NCBI RefSeq assembly: GCF_963378105.1
Contig: NZ_OY726398.1
Coordinates: 1,860,001-1,924,000 of the forward strand
Length of the DNA stretch: 64,000 nucleotides
Source of the DNA: Mycolicibacter sp. MU0102
Lineage (GTDB): Bacteria; Actinomycetota; Actinomycetes; Mycobacteriales; Mycobacteriaceae
Reading direction: 5' to 3'
Shown: positions 44,732 to 53,348 of the stretch, piece after piece
Layout of the letters: each line of letters begins with the position of its first letter
Numbering within the stretch: the stretch's first letter is position 1
The notes under the pieces: model-generated
Database searches by the model: none
Told to the model about the DNA's origin: nothing
What the model saw: only the letters and a program-made list of their open reading frames with translations
Position numbers and translations under genes: made by a program

Positions 44732-46026
44732 GGCCGCCTGAGGCTGGAACGCCGACAGCACCTCCAGTGCCTGCGATCAGTCTGTTCGTCGGCAAGGGCG
44801 GCGTAGGCAAGTCCACTTGTGCAGCGGCGACCGCGGTCTCGTTGGCATGCGCTGGCGATCGGGTGTTGCTGATCTCCACCGACCAGGCCCATTCGGTCGG
44901 GGACGTGCTCGGATTGCCGGTGCCCCCCACCGATGGCCGAGACCCCATCGCGGTGGACGTCGACGGCGCCGGAGCGGGGGGCGGCTGCCTGGACGTGCTG
45001 GCGCTGGACACGCTGGCTTTGCTTGAGCGGCACTGGGTGGGCGTGGTCGACGTTCTGGCCGCGCGGTTCCCCGAGTCCGACCTGGGAAACGTTGCGCCCG
45101 AAGAACTTTCTGCGCTTCCCGGTGTTCAGGAGGTGCTGGGTCTGCACGAGGTCGGCGAACTCGCAGACAGTGGGCAATGGGACCGGGTCGTCGTCGACTG
45201 TGCGTCCACCGCCGATGCGATGCGGATGCTGACGCTGCCGGCGACGGTGGCGCTCTACGCCGAGCGGTCCTGGCCACGGCACCGTCGGCTCAGCGGAACC
45301 GAGGATCCCCGCTCGACCGCCCTGGTCGAGCTGATCGAACGGATCAGCGGTGCCGCCGAGCGGCTTGCCGAACGGCTGACCGATGAGACGACGGTCGCCG
45401 CGCACCTGGTGCTGACCGCCGAACGCGTCGTGGCCGCCGAAGCCGTCCGGACGTTGGGGGCGCTGTCCCTGACCGGCGTCCGGGTGGCCGAGCTGATCGT
45501 CAATCAGATTTTGTTGCAGGATGATTCGTACGTCTACACCAATCTGCCGGCGCACCCGGCGTTCGACTGGTATGCCGAACGGATCAGGGAACAGAGCGGT
45601 GTCCTTGACGAGGTCGACCGCACCATCGGTGATGTGGCGATGGTGCTGGTCCCGCATCTGGCGGGGGAGCCGATCGGCCCCAAAGCGCTGGGCGATCTGC
45701 TTGCGAACAGTCGGCGCCGTGACGGATCGGCACCACCTGGTCCGGTGCGGCCAGTGGTCGACCGGGAGTCCGGTTCCGGTCTGGGGGCGGTGTATCGACT
45801 GCGGCTAGAGTTACCCCAGGTCGATTCCGGTGCGCTGAGCCTGGGGCGATCCGGAGATGATCTGATCATCGGTGCAGGTGGCACCCGACGCCGGGTTCGG
45901 TTGGCGTCGGTGCTGCGGCGGTGCACGGTCGTGGACGCAACGTTGCGTGGCAGCGAACTGACGGTGCGCTTCCGGCCGGATCCGGCCGTGTGGCCGGTGG
46001 CTGGCGATGAGGAGGTGCGACGTTGA
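44728..46026 (+). CDS. ArsA/GET3-like ATPase (Rv2184-like)
   Basis: A 432-residue SIMIBI ATPase. The deviant Walker A is VGKGGVGKSTCAAATAV near residue 21, followed by LLISTDQAHSVGDVLG (switch region). A C-terminal beta-rich domain resembles that of ArsA-like proteins (VYRLRLELPQV ... LIIGAGGTRRRVRL). There is only one nucleotide-binding half, as in bacterial Get3-type proteins. It overlaps the genes on either side by four bases. Its client is unknown; neighbours suggest envelope lipid metabolism. Confidence 0.88.
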   Translation: MRPPEAGTPTAPPVPAISLFVGKGGVGKSTCAAATAVSLACAGDRVLLISTDQAHSVGDVLGLPVPPTDGRDPIAVDVDGAGAGGGCLDVLALDTLALLERHWVGVVDVLAARFPESDLGNVAPEELSALPGVQEVLGLHEVGELADSGQWDRVVVDCASTADAMRMLTLPATVALYAERSWPRHRRLSGTEDPRSTALVELIERISGAAERLAERLTDETTVAAHLVLTAERVVAAEAVRTLGALSLTGVRVAELIVNQILLQDDSYVYTNLPAHPAFDWYAERIREQSGVLDEVDRTIGDVAMVLVPHLAGEPIGPKALGDLLANSRRRDGSAPPGPVRPVVDRESGSGLGAVYRLRLELPQVDSGALSLGRSGDDLIIGAGGTRRRVRLASVLRRCTVVDATLRGSELTVRFRPDPAVWPVAGDEEVRR

Positions 46027-46421
46027 ACGCTGGCGCGCACCCCGATCTGGGTGAGCTCGGACCCGAGCTGCGCAAGCTCGCCCAAGCGATCCTGGATCGA
46101 CTCGATCCGGCGGTGCGCGCCGCGGCGCTGTTGGCGGCCTCCTCGGGTGACGGACCGGGCAAATGCCAGCAGGTGTGGTGCCCGGTGTGTGCGCTGGCAG
46201 CGCTGGTCACCGGGGAAGAACATCCGCTGCTCACCATCGTCGCCGAGCACAGTGTCGCGCTGTATGAGGTGATCCGTGCGGTGGTTGGAGAGGTCGATCC
46301 GAGTGGCGAGACGCCGCGCCCGCCCGATCCCGGCTCGCCCGGCGGAGGCGGTGGCGGCGACGAGCCGCCGGCCCGGCCCAGTTATGAGCCCATTCCGGTC
46401 ACCATTGAAACGGAAACCTGA
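46023..46421 (+). CDS. Small conserved protein with CxxC-like cluster (Rv2183-like)
   Basis: A 132-residue protein. A helical N-terminal half ends in the cysteine cluster KCQQVWCPVCALAAL, followed by EEHPLLTIVAEHSVALYEVI and a disordered Gly/Pro-rich tail. The start is a TTG that overlaps the preceding stop (TTGA). Conserved as part of the same cluster in M. tuberculosis. Function unknown; the cysteines could bind metal. Confidence 0.8.
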   Translation: MNAGAHPDLGELGPELRKLAQAILDRLDPAVRAAALLAASSGDGPGKCQQVWCPVCALAALVTGEEHPLLTIVAEHSVALYEVIRAVVGEVDPSGETPRPPDPGSPGGGGGGDEPPARPSYEPIPVTIETET

Positions 46422-46546
46422 AAAGCCGAAAGCTGAGGAATTCCACGGAATTCGCGATGTGACGAATCACCGTGTGGCCCTAGCCACCCGCGGTCGGTAA
46501 AGTTGGCGCGAACACGGCCGCCTAGTCGGGGCAGGAGGGAGGGGCC

Positions 46547-47281
46547 ATGTGGTACTGGCTGGTCAAGTACGTATTCTTCGGGCCTCTGCTGGCCTTGATC
46601 GGGCGGCCGAAAGTCGAGGGTCTGGAGAACATCCCTGACGACGGCGCGGCCATCCTGGCCAGCAACCACCTCGCCGTCATGGACAGCTTCTACCTGCCAT
46701 TGGTGGTGCGCCGGCGGATCACCTTCCTGGCCAAGTCGGAATACTTCACCGGCACCGGCCTCAAGGGCTGGCTCACCCGCTCGTTCTACACCGCCGTCGG
46801 GCAGGTTCCCATCGACCGCAACGACTCTGACGCCGCGCAGGCCGCGCTGACCACCGCGCAGCGGATCCTGGCGCAGGGCAAGCTGCTCGGCATCTACCCC
46901 GAGGGCACCCGCTCACCCGACGGCCGGCTGTACAAGGGCAAGACCGGACTGGCGCGGCTCGCGCTGCACACCGGTGTCCCGGTGATCCCGGTCGTCATGG
47001 TCGGCACCAACGTCGTCAACCCGCCCGGCACCAAGATGCTGCGCTTCGGCCGGGTCACGGTTCGCTTCGGCGAGCCGATGGATTTCTCCCGCTTCGACGG
47101 GATGGCCGACAACCGTTTCATCGAGCGCGCCGTCACCGACGAGGTGATCTACGAATTGATGCGGCTGTCCGGGCAGGAGTACGTCGACATCTACGCGGCC
47201 AGCGTCAAAAACGGTGTCCCGCAAGAGGACGGGGCAACGGGTCAGCCGGTCGCCCGGTTTCCGGAGACCGCGGCGGGCTGA
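46547..47281 (+). CDS. PlsC-type 1-acyl-glycerol-3-phosphate acyltransferase
   Basis: A membrane-associated acyltransferase of phospholipid synthesis, 244 residues. It has the HX4D motif in ASNHLAVMDS, the YPEGTRSPDG substrate motif and VPVIPVVMVGT. The ATG at 46547 follows a very strong GGAGGGAGGGG ribosome-binding site. Ends 40 bp inside the convergent mannosyltransferase gene. Orthologue of Rv2182c. Confidence 0.92.
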   Translation: MWYWLVKYVFFGPLLALIGRPKVEGLENIPDDGAAILASNHLAVMDSFYLPLVVRRRITFLAKSEYFTGTGLKGWLTRSFYTAVGQVPIDRNDSDAAQAALTTAQRILAQGKLLGIYPEGTRSPDGRLYKGKTGLARLALHTGVPVIPVVMVGTNVVNPPGTKMLRFGRVTVRFGEPMDFSRFDGMADNRFIERAVTDEVIYELMRLSGQEYVDIYAASVKNGVPQEDGATGQPVARFPETAAG

Positions 47282-48537
47282 TCCGGACTCGTCCGGGGGG
47301 CGGGCCGCAGGGTGGCGCCGGCCGTGATGATCACCGCCAGCGCCCACCACACGTAGGACGTCCCGGCCAGTTGGCGCCACCACGCCGCGCCGGCCTCGTG
47401 ATGTTCAGGAAGCAAGTCGATCGGGCTGCGCGTCATCAGCACCACCCCGGCCGCGCTGAGCGCGCCGAGCGCGATTGCATGATGCCGGTAGGCCAGCACC
47501 GCCATGACGACCACGGCGGGCAGCATCCACACCCAGTGGTGTGACCACGACACCGGCGATACCACCAACCCGAACAGCGCCACGCAGACCAGCGCCAAGA
47601 TCGGCTCACCGGCGGCGAGCACCCGGCGGGCCGCCCACCACATCGCCGCGAGCACCAGCAGGCACCCCGCCAGCCACAGCACGGAGCGCACCTGGTCGTT
47701 CAGCGGCAGCCGGGCCAGGGCGCCGGCCAGGTTCTGGTTGGTGTTCAGGCTCGCCCCGCCGATGCGGTCGGTATCGCTGACGGTGTGCGTCCAGTACTGC
47801 CAGGAGTCGCTCCAGGCCATCACGAAGCCCACCAGGGTCGCCGCCAGGAACGATGCCACGGTGGTGACCGCGGCGCGCCGGTCGCGACGTAATAGGAAGT
47901 ACAGCAGGAAGACCGCCGGGGTCAGCTTGAGCGCCACCGCGACACCCAGCAGCGCGCCGCGCGGCCAGTAGGTGCGCCGCGGCACACAGTCGGCGATCAC
48001 CAGCGTCATCAGCACCGCATTGACCTGGCCGAAGTCGAAGTTGGCCCAGATCGGTTCGGCATCTAGCCAGATGGACGCCGCCACGATCGCCACGGCCACC
48101 ACGCCGCGGTGCCACCAGGCCGGCCCGCAGTCGGGGCGCCGGTCGAACTGGAGCCCCAGACCGGTGAGCACGATGGTGATCGACACCACCAGCAGCAGCG
48201 TCGATAGGACGGTCAGTGCGGCGGTCGCGGTGCCCAGCGACACCCAGGTGAGGGGAGCGAACAGCACCGCAGCGATCGGCGGATAGGTGAACGGCAGAAC
48301 CGTCCCATCGATCTGGGTTTGGAACCAGTCCTCGCCGTAGAGCGGCCGGCCCTCACGCCAGGCCTGTGCCGCCATCCGGTAGACGTCGACGTCGATGTGA
48401 TACGGCGTGCTGCCCAGCGCCCGCCACGTCGTGTAGCCCAGGGCTGCAATCGCCAGCAGCGTGAAGATCCACCAAACGGCCCTACCGCTGATGCCCCCGT
48501 GCCGACGGCCCGGGTCGGGCGGCCGCGATGTAGTCAT
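47242..48537 (-). CDS. GT-C/GT87 alpha-(1->2) mannosyltransferase (Rv2181-like)
   Basis: A 431-residue polytopic enzyme with about ten helices that uses polyprenyl-phosphate mannose. In M. tuberculosis Rv2181 adds alpha-1,2 mannose branches to lipomannan and lipoarabinomannan. The catalytic loop is seen at TPYHIDVDVYRMAAQAW, with LPFTYPPIAAVLFAPL and SWSHHWVWMLPA. ATG at 48537; an in-frame upstream extension overlaps a divergent gene and is rejected. Confidence 0.92.
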   Translation of the reverse strand: MTTSRPPDPGRRHGGISGRAVWWIFTLLAIAALGYTTWRALGSTPYHIDVDVYRMAAQAWREGRPLYGEDWFQTQIDGTVLPFTYPPIAAVLFAPLTWVSLGTATAALTVLSTLLLVVSITIVLTGLGLQFDRRPDCGPAWWHRGVVAVAIVAASIWLDAEPIWANFDFGQVNAVLMTLVIADCVPRRTYWPRGALLGVAVALKLTPAVFLLYFLLRRDRRAAVTTVASFLAATLVGFVMAWSDSWQYWTHTVSDTDRIGGASLNTNQNLAGALARLPLNDQVRSVLWLAGCLLVLAAMWWAARRVLAAGEPILALVCVALFGLVVSPVSWSHHWVWMLPAVVVMAVLAYRHHAIALGALSAAGVVLMTRSPIDLLPEHHEAGAAWWRQLAGTSYVWWALAVIITAGATLRPAPRTSPDQPAAVSGNRATG

Positions 48538-48630
48538 GTCGCAGCACAGCCTATCGGGTAGCGACGCTAAACCGAGCGATAGCTGTGGCGATCCCGGCGT
48601 GGTGTGCCGCGAGGGCGTACGTTGCATTAG

Positions 48631-49680
48631 GTGCTGGAATGGTTCCGCGACGACATCGTCGGCCGTGGCAGACTGCCGTTGCTGGGCTGTCTGTTGGCCT
48701 TCCTGGTGACGTTTTTGGTGACCCGCTCCGTGGTGCGCTACATCCGTAGTCAGGCCGCAAACCCCGGTCCGCCGCGCTGGTGGCAGCCCCGCAATCTGCA
48801 CTTCGGCTCCAAGCACATTCACCACGTGGTCTTCGGGGTCGTGTTGGTGATGGTCGCCGGGGTGACCCTGGTGGCCGCCGGGCCGAACGCGCACGAGCCG
48901 GCGTTCAGCCTGGCTGCGATAGCGTTCGGGATCGGGGCGGCGCTGGTGCTCGACGAGTACGCGCTGATCCTGCACCTGTCCGACGTGTACTGGGAGGAGG
49001 ACGGCCGTGCCTCGGTGGACGCCGTCTTCGCCGCCGCCGCGGTCACCGGTCTCTTGGTGCTGGGTTTTCATCCTCTGACGTTTGTGCTGTCGAGCTGGCA
49101 CGACACCTCCTCGCCGTTGATCCACGCGGGAGTGATCGTCAGCCTGGTGATGGCGTTGCCGTTGGGCGTGATGGTGTTGTTGAAAGGCAAGGTGTGGACC
49201 GGGTTGATCGGGATGTTCTTCTTTCCGCTGCTGGTGGTGGGTGCGGTGCGGCTGTCGCGGCCGCACGCACCGTGGGCGCGGTGGCGCTACCTGCCTGATC
49301 GGGCGCGCATGCACCGGGCGCTGGAGCGGGAGCGCCGGCTACGCCGGCCGGTGATTGCGGCCAAGCTCTGGTTGCAGGATGCGGTGGCGGGCCGGCCGCA
49401 GGTTCCCGATGAGCGGGCCGTCGACGCCGAGCTCGATCGTGAGGTGCGGGAGGCGTCGGCGCCGACGGTGCAGTTCATGGCTCCCCGGCAGCAGGTCCCC
49501 ATCGGCAGGCCGCCAGTCAGGCCTCCGGCCCGGCCTCCCGTCAGACCGGGGCCCGCCTCCGGTTCGGCTGGCCGCTCGGGGCCCAACCGGGCGGTTTCGG
49601 ATGCCTCGGCGCCGACCCGGCCTTTTTCGGCGCCGTTGTCGTCTCCTCGGATACACCGGCCGGGCAGGCCGTGGCAGTGA
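48631..49680 (+). CDS. Conserved integral membrane protein (Rv2180-like)
   Basis: A 349-residue protein with about six helices in its first 220 residues, with IHHVVFGVVLVMVAGVTLVAAG and a LHLSDVYWEEDGR loop. A basic, proline-rich cytoplasmic tail follows (PPVRPPARPPVRPG). The start is a GTG at 48631. The last base triplet overlaps the next gene's GTG. Function unknown. Confidence 0.85.
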   Translation: MLEWFRDDIVGRGRLPLLGCLLAFLVTFLVTRSVVRYIRSQAANPGPPRWWQPRNLHFGSKHIHHVVFGVVLVMVAGVTLVAAGPNAHEPAFSLAAIAFGIGAALVLDEYALILHLSDVYWEEDGRASVDAVFAAAAVTGLLVLGFHPLTFVLSSWHDTSSPLIHAGVIVSLVMALPLGVMVLLKGKVWTGLIGMFFFPLLVVGAVRLSRPHAPWARWRYLPDRARMHRALERERRLRRPVIAAKLWLQDAVAGRPQVPDERAVDAELDREVREASAPTVQFMAPRQQVPIGRPPVRPPARPPVRPGPASGSAGRSGPNRAVSDASAPTRPFSAPLSSPRIHRPGRPWQ

Positions 49681-50165
49681 GGTACTTCTACGACACCGAA
49701 TTCATCGAGGACGGCCGCACCATCGAGCTGATCTCGATCGGCGTGGTCGCCGAGGACGGGCGCGAATACTATGCGGTCTCCACCGAATTCGACCCGGAGC
49801 GGGCGGGTTCGTGGGTTCGCACCCATGTACTGCCGAAGCTGCCGTCGCCGGCTTCGCAGACGTGGCGCTCGCGCAGCCGGATCCGCGCGGATCTGGAGGA
49901 GTTCTTCGGAGTCGAGCGCGGTGAGCCGATCGAGTTGTGGGCCTGGGTGGGCGCCTACGACCACGTGGTGCTCTGCCAGTTGTGGGGCACCATGCCCGAT
50001 CTGCCGGCGCCGATCCCGCGCTTCACGCACGAGCTTCGGCAATTGTGGGAAGACCGGGACCGGCCGCGCCTGCCACCGCGGTCGGCGGGCAGTCACGATG
50101 CGCTGGTGGACGCCCGCGACCAGCTGCGCCGTTTCCAGGTGATCACCCAGACCGAACTGGCCTGA
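49677..50165 (+). CDS. 3'-5' exoribonuclease, Rv2179c type (RNase AS)
   Basis: A 162-residue DEDDh ribonuclease. The N-terminal YFYDTEFIEDGRTIEL supplies the first Asp/Glu pair, WAWVGAYDHVVL the second Asp, and SHDALVDARDQLR the His and last Asp. The M. tuberculosis orthologue is a structurally studied exoribonuclease. I chose GTG 49677 (GTGA overlap with the previous stop) because it gives MRYFYDTEF; a GTG six bases earlier is in frame. Confidence 0.92.
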   Translation: MRYFYDTEFIEDGRTIELISIGVVAEDGREYYAVSTEFDPERAGSWVRTHVLPKLPSPASQTWRSRSRIRADLEEFFGVERGEPIELWAWVGAYDHVVLCQLWGTMPDLPAPIPRFTHELRQLWEDRDRPRLPPRSAGSHDALVDARDQLRRFQVITQTELA

Positions 50166-50199
50166 TCAGGCAGGGTCGGCGCCCGGCTACCATGGTCGG

Positions 50200-51585
50200 G
50201 TGAACTGGACCGTTGATGTACCCATCGACCAGCTGCCGGCGCTGCCGCCGCTGCCCGCGGATCTGCGCGAGCGCCTCGATGCCGCGCTGGCCCGGCCGGC
50301 CGTTCAGCAGCCGAGCTGGCCCGCTGACCAGGCCAAGGCCATGCGCACCGTGTTGGAGAGCGTCCCGCCGATCACGGTGGCGTCCGAGATCGAGCGTCTC
50401 AAGGTGCAGCTGGCCCAGGTCGCCCGCGGGGAGGCTTTCCTACTGCAGGGCGGCGACTGCGCGGAGACCTTCACCGACAACACCGAGCCGCACATCAAGG
50501 GCAACATCCGCACGCTGCTGCAGATGGCGGTGGTGCTGACCTACGGGGCCAGCATGCCCGTGGTCAAGATGGCCCGCATCGCTGGTCAGTACGCCAAGCC
50601 GCGGTCGGCCGACATCGACTCGCTGGGGCTGAAGTCCTACCGCGGCGATATGGTCAACGGCCTGGCTCCGGATGCCGTATCGCGCGAACACGACCCATCG
50701 CGTTTGGTGCGGGCCTACGCCAACGCCAGTGCGGCGATGAACCTGGTGCGGGCGCTCACGTCGTCGGGCCTGGCATCGCTGGAGCTGGTGCACGACTGGA
50801 ACCGCGAATTCGTCCGTACCTCGCCGGCGGGTGCCCGCTACGAGGCACTGGCCGGTGAGATCGACCGCGGCCTGAAGTTCATGAGCGCGTGCGGGGTCGC
50901 TGACCGGGAGCTCCAGACCGCCGAGATCTACGCCAGCCACGAGGCGCTGGTGCTCGACTACGAGCGGGCCATGCTGCGGATGGCCGACGTCTCGGGCACG
51001 CCGCAGCTCTATGACCTGTCGGCGCACTACGTGTGGATCGGGGAGCGGACCCGCCAGCTCGATCACGCGCACATCGCGCTCGCCGAGGTGATCGCCAACC
51101 CGATCGGAGTCAAGCTCGGTCCCACCACGTCGCCGGACCAGGCAGTCGAATACGTGGAACGTCTTGACCCGCACAATGTTCCGGGCCGTCTGACACTGAT
51201 CAGCCGGATGGGTAACAGTAAGGTACGTGACCTGCTTCCGGGCATCATCGAGAAGGTGCAGGCCACCGGTCATCAGGTGATCTGGCAGTGCGACCCGATG
51301 CACGGCAACACCCACGAGGCCTCCACCGGTCACAAGACCCGGCACTTCGATCGGATCGTCGACGAGGTCCAGGGCTTCTTCGAGGTGCATCGTGCGCTGG
51401 GCACCCACCCCGGCGGCATCCACCTGGAGTTCACCGGGGAAGACGTCACCGAGTGTCTCGGTGGCGCCCAGGACATTTCGGATGCGGACCTGGGCGGCCG
51501 CTACGAGACGGCGTGCGACCCGCGGCTCAACACCCAGCAGTCGCTGGAGTTGTCCTTCCTGGTCGCGGAGATGCTGCGCGGCTAG
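50200..51585 (+). CDS. aroG: 3-deoxy-7-phosphoheptulonate synthase, class II
   Basis: First enzyme of the shikimate pathway, 461 residues; type II (plant-like) family as in M. tuberculosis (Rv2178c). Conserved blocks include LLQGGDCAETFTDNTE (metal Cys), RIAGQYAKPRS, SAHYVWIGERTRQLD, WQCDPMHGNT and GIHLEFTGEDVTECLGG. The start is a GTG at 50200. It follows the RNase gene by 34 bp. In M. tuberculosis the enzyme also binds chorismate mutase; that partner is not in this window. Confidence 0.96.
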   Translation: MNWTVDVPIDQLPALPPLPADLRERLDAALARPAVQQPSWPADQAKAMRTVLESVPPITVASEIERLKVQLAQVARGEAFLLQGGDCAETFTDNTEPHIKGNIRTLLQMAVVLTYGASMPVVKMARIAGQYAKPRSADIDSLGLKSYRGDMVNGLAPDAVSREHDPSRLVRAYANASAAMNLVRALTSSGLASLELVHDWNREFVRTSPAGARYEALAGEIDRGLKFMSACGVADRELQTAEIYASHEALVLDYERAMLRMADVSGTPQLYDLSAHYVWIGERTRQLDHAHIALAEVIANPIGVKLGPTTSPDQAVEYVERLDPHNVPGRLTLISRMGNSKVRDLLPGIIEKVQATGHQVIWQCDPMHGNTHEASTGHKTRHFDRIVDEVQGFFEVHRALGTHPGGIHLEFTGEDVTECLGGAQDISDADLGGRYETACDPRLNTQQSLELSFLVAEMLRG

Positions 51586-51591
51586 CTCGTT

Positions 51592-51608
51592 CCCGCGCTC
51601 GGCGCGGG
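51592..51608. terminator. Hairpin between convergent aroG and pknL
   Basis: A 7-bp all-GC stem (CCCGCGC / GCGCGGG) with a 3-nt TCG loop in the 28-bp gap between aroG and pknL. It has no T-run; position between convergent stops favours a bidirectional terminator. Confidence 0.5.
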
Positions 51609-51613
51609 TGCGG

Positions 51614-52846
51614 TTACAACAGCGCGCCGACGTTGTTGCCCAGCGTCCACGCCAACGCGGCGACCAACGTGGTGGTTGCGAACAACACGGCGAGCCAGAT
51701 GACTACCATCCGGCGCGCGTGCTGACGCTCCAACACGAAGCGGCTCAGTTCGACGCCGCCGAATTGCCCTGTCACCAACTCATAGTGGGTATCGGTGTCC
51801 TCCACCCAGTCCGCCGGGCCGCGGGCCATGTGCAGTGTCTGATGTTGCGGTGCTTGGTATTGCGATGTCTGGTGTTGTGATGTCTGCTGTTGCGGCGGCG
51901 CCGGGTGCTCGGGGGCGCGGCGGGCCGGGGCGGCGGCGTTGTGCTGGGCGGAGTTTCGGGGGGCCGGCACCCGGAACGTCGGCAGCGCCAGCCGCTCGGT
52001 GATCTCGTCAACCGCGTGCGCCATCTCAAGCCCGTCGGCATAGCGCTCCGCCGGTTCGCGGGCGGTCGCCCGGGCAACCAGGTCGTCGAACTCGCCGGGG
52101 ACTCCGTCGATAGCCGAACTCGGTAGGGGCACATCGTGATCCAGCCGTTGGTAGGCCACCGTCAACGATGAATCGCCGGAGAACGGCGTATCTCCGGTCA
52201 ACAGCTCGTAGGCGAGCACGCCGACCCCGTACACGTCGCTGGCGGGGCCGGCGTTGCCGTCCCGGACCTGTTCCGGGGACAGATAGGCGGCGGTGCCCAA
52301 AATCACATTGGTGGAGGTGATCCCAGCTGCCGCGATGGCGCGCACCAACCCGAAGTCGACCACCTTCACGTCGCCGTCGTCGGAGATCAGGATGTTCTCC
52401 GGCTTGACGTCGCGGTGCACCAGCCCGGCCCGATGCGCGATCCCCAGAGCCCGCAGCACCGGCCGCAGCACCGCGGCGGCCGCATGCGGCGGCATCGGGC
52501 CGCGTTCGTTGAGCAGTTCGCGCAGCGTCCCGCCCTCGACGAGCTCCATCACCAAAAACGGCTGCCCGGGGTCGTGCGGGGTGCCGAAACCCTGGTCGTA
52601 CACCGCCACCAGGCCCGGGTCTTTGAGCCGGGCGACCGCCCGGGCCTCGAGCTGGAATCGGGTCAGGAACTGCTGGTCACCGGCGTAGCGCAGATCCATC
52701 ACCTTGACCGCGACCGGGCGGTCGAGGCGCTCGTCCAGACCGCGGTACACCGTGGAGGTGCCGCCGGTCGCGATCCGGGTTCCCACCCGGTACCGGCCGT
52801 CGAGCAGCGCGCCCTCCAGTGCGTCGCCGCCCCACGTCGAAGTCAC
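51614..52846 (-). CDS. pknL: Membrane serine/threonine protein kinase
   Basis: A 410-residue receptor-type kinase with a short extracellular end. The kinase domain (about 17-275) has the Gly-rich loop RIATGGTSTVYRG, Lys in PVAVKVMDL, the HRDVKPENILI catalytic loop and VVDFGLVRA. A juxtamembrane linker contains a Gln/His/Thr repeat. One transmembrane helix (VIWLAVLFATTTLVAALAWTL) ends the protein with only about seven residues outside, as in M. tuberculosis PknL. It is divergent from its presumed substrate gene 52 bp away. Confidence 0.93.
   Translation of the reverse strand: MTSTWGGDALEGALLDGRYRVGTRIATGGTSTVYRGLDERLDRPVAVKVMDLRYAGDQQFLTRFQLEARAVARLKDPGLVAVYDQGFGTPHDPGQPFLVMELVEGGTLRELLNERGPMPPHAAAAVLRPVLRALGIAHRAGLVHRDVKPENILISDDGDVKVVDFGLVRAIAAAGITSTNVILGTAAYLSPEQVRDGNAGPASDVYGVGVLAYELLTGDTPFSGDSSLTVAYQRLDHDVPLPSSAIDGVPGEFDDLVARATAREPAERYADGLEMAHAVDEITERLALPTFRVPAPRNSAQHNAAAPARRAPEHPAPPQQQTSQHQTSQYQAPQHQTLHMARGPADWVEDTDTHYELVTGQFGGVELSRFVLERQHARRMVVIWLAVLFATTTLVAALAWTLGNNVGALL
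51838..51893 (-). repeat. Gln/Thr/Ser-coding degenerate repeat in pknL linker
   Basis: About four imperfect 15-bp units encode QHQTSQ-like peptides (QQQTSQHQTSQYQAPQHQT) between the kinase domain and the membrane helix. It may vary in length between strains. Confidence 0.5.
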
Positions 52847-52898
52847 CTGGTCATGGTATGTGTGCGGGAGGTCGGTCCAGCGGCTTTAAACTTGTGTC

Positions 52899-53303
52899 GT
52901 GAGCAGCATTCCGGCCTCCGAAGACGTGCTTGAACCCGACGAACCCACCTTTGACCTGCCGAAGGTCGCCGACATGCTCGGGGTACCAGTCACCAAAGTG
53001 CACCAGTACCTGCGTGACAACCATCTGATCGCAGTGCGGCGGGCGGGGGCGTTGAGGGTGCCGCGGAACTTCTTCACCGAAGAAGGGGACATCGTCAAGA
53101 GCCTGCCCGGGCTCCTGGCCCTGCTGCACGACGGTGGCTATCAACAGACCGAGATCGTGCGGTGGCTGTTCACCCCGGACTCGTCGCTGTCGTTGACCCG
53201 CGACGGCACGCGGGAGTCGATCGACAACGCTCGCCCAATCGATGCGCTGCACGCTCACCAGGCCCGTGAGGTGATGCGCCGGGCTCAGGCCATGGCGTAC
53301 TGA
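52899..53303 (+). CDS. DNA-binding protein, Rv2175c family (PknL substrate)
   Basis: A 134-residue protein with a winged helix-turn-helix DNA-binding fold (FDLPKVADMLGVPVTKVHQYLRDNHL). In M. tuberculosis Rv2175c is phosphorylated by PknL in its N-terminal segment, which weakens DNA binding. Here the N-terminus MSSIPASEDVLEPDEPTFD has Ser and Thr candidates. The start is a GTG at 52899. Divergence from pknL supports the same kinase-substrate relation. Confidence 0.9.
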   Translation: MSSIPASEDVLEPDEPTFDLPKVADMLGVPVTKVHQYLRDNHLIAVRRAGALRVPRNFFTEEGDIVKSLPGLLALLHDGGYQQTEIVRWLFTPDSSLSLTRDGTRESIDNARPIDALHAHQAREVMRRAQAMAY

Positions 53304-53306
53304 GGT

Positions 53307-53348
53307 TTCAAGCGGCGTCGTTCAAGCGGCGTCGTTCAAGCGGCGTCG
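53307..53348. repeat. Three perfect copies of a 14-bp tandem repeat at the mptA 3' end
   Basis: TTCAAGCGGCGTCG occurs three times without interruption. The innermost copy contains the end of mptA and its TGA; the other two lie in the gap before the Rv2175c-like stop. Since 14 is not a multiple of 3, copy changes do not alter mptA itself but would alter the spacer. Confidence 0.9.
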
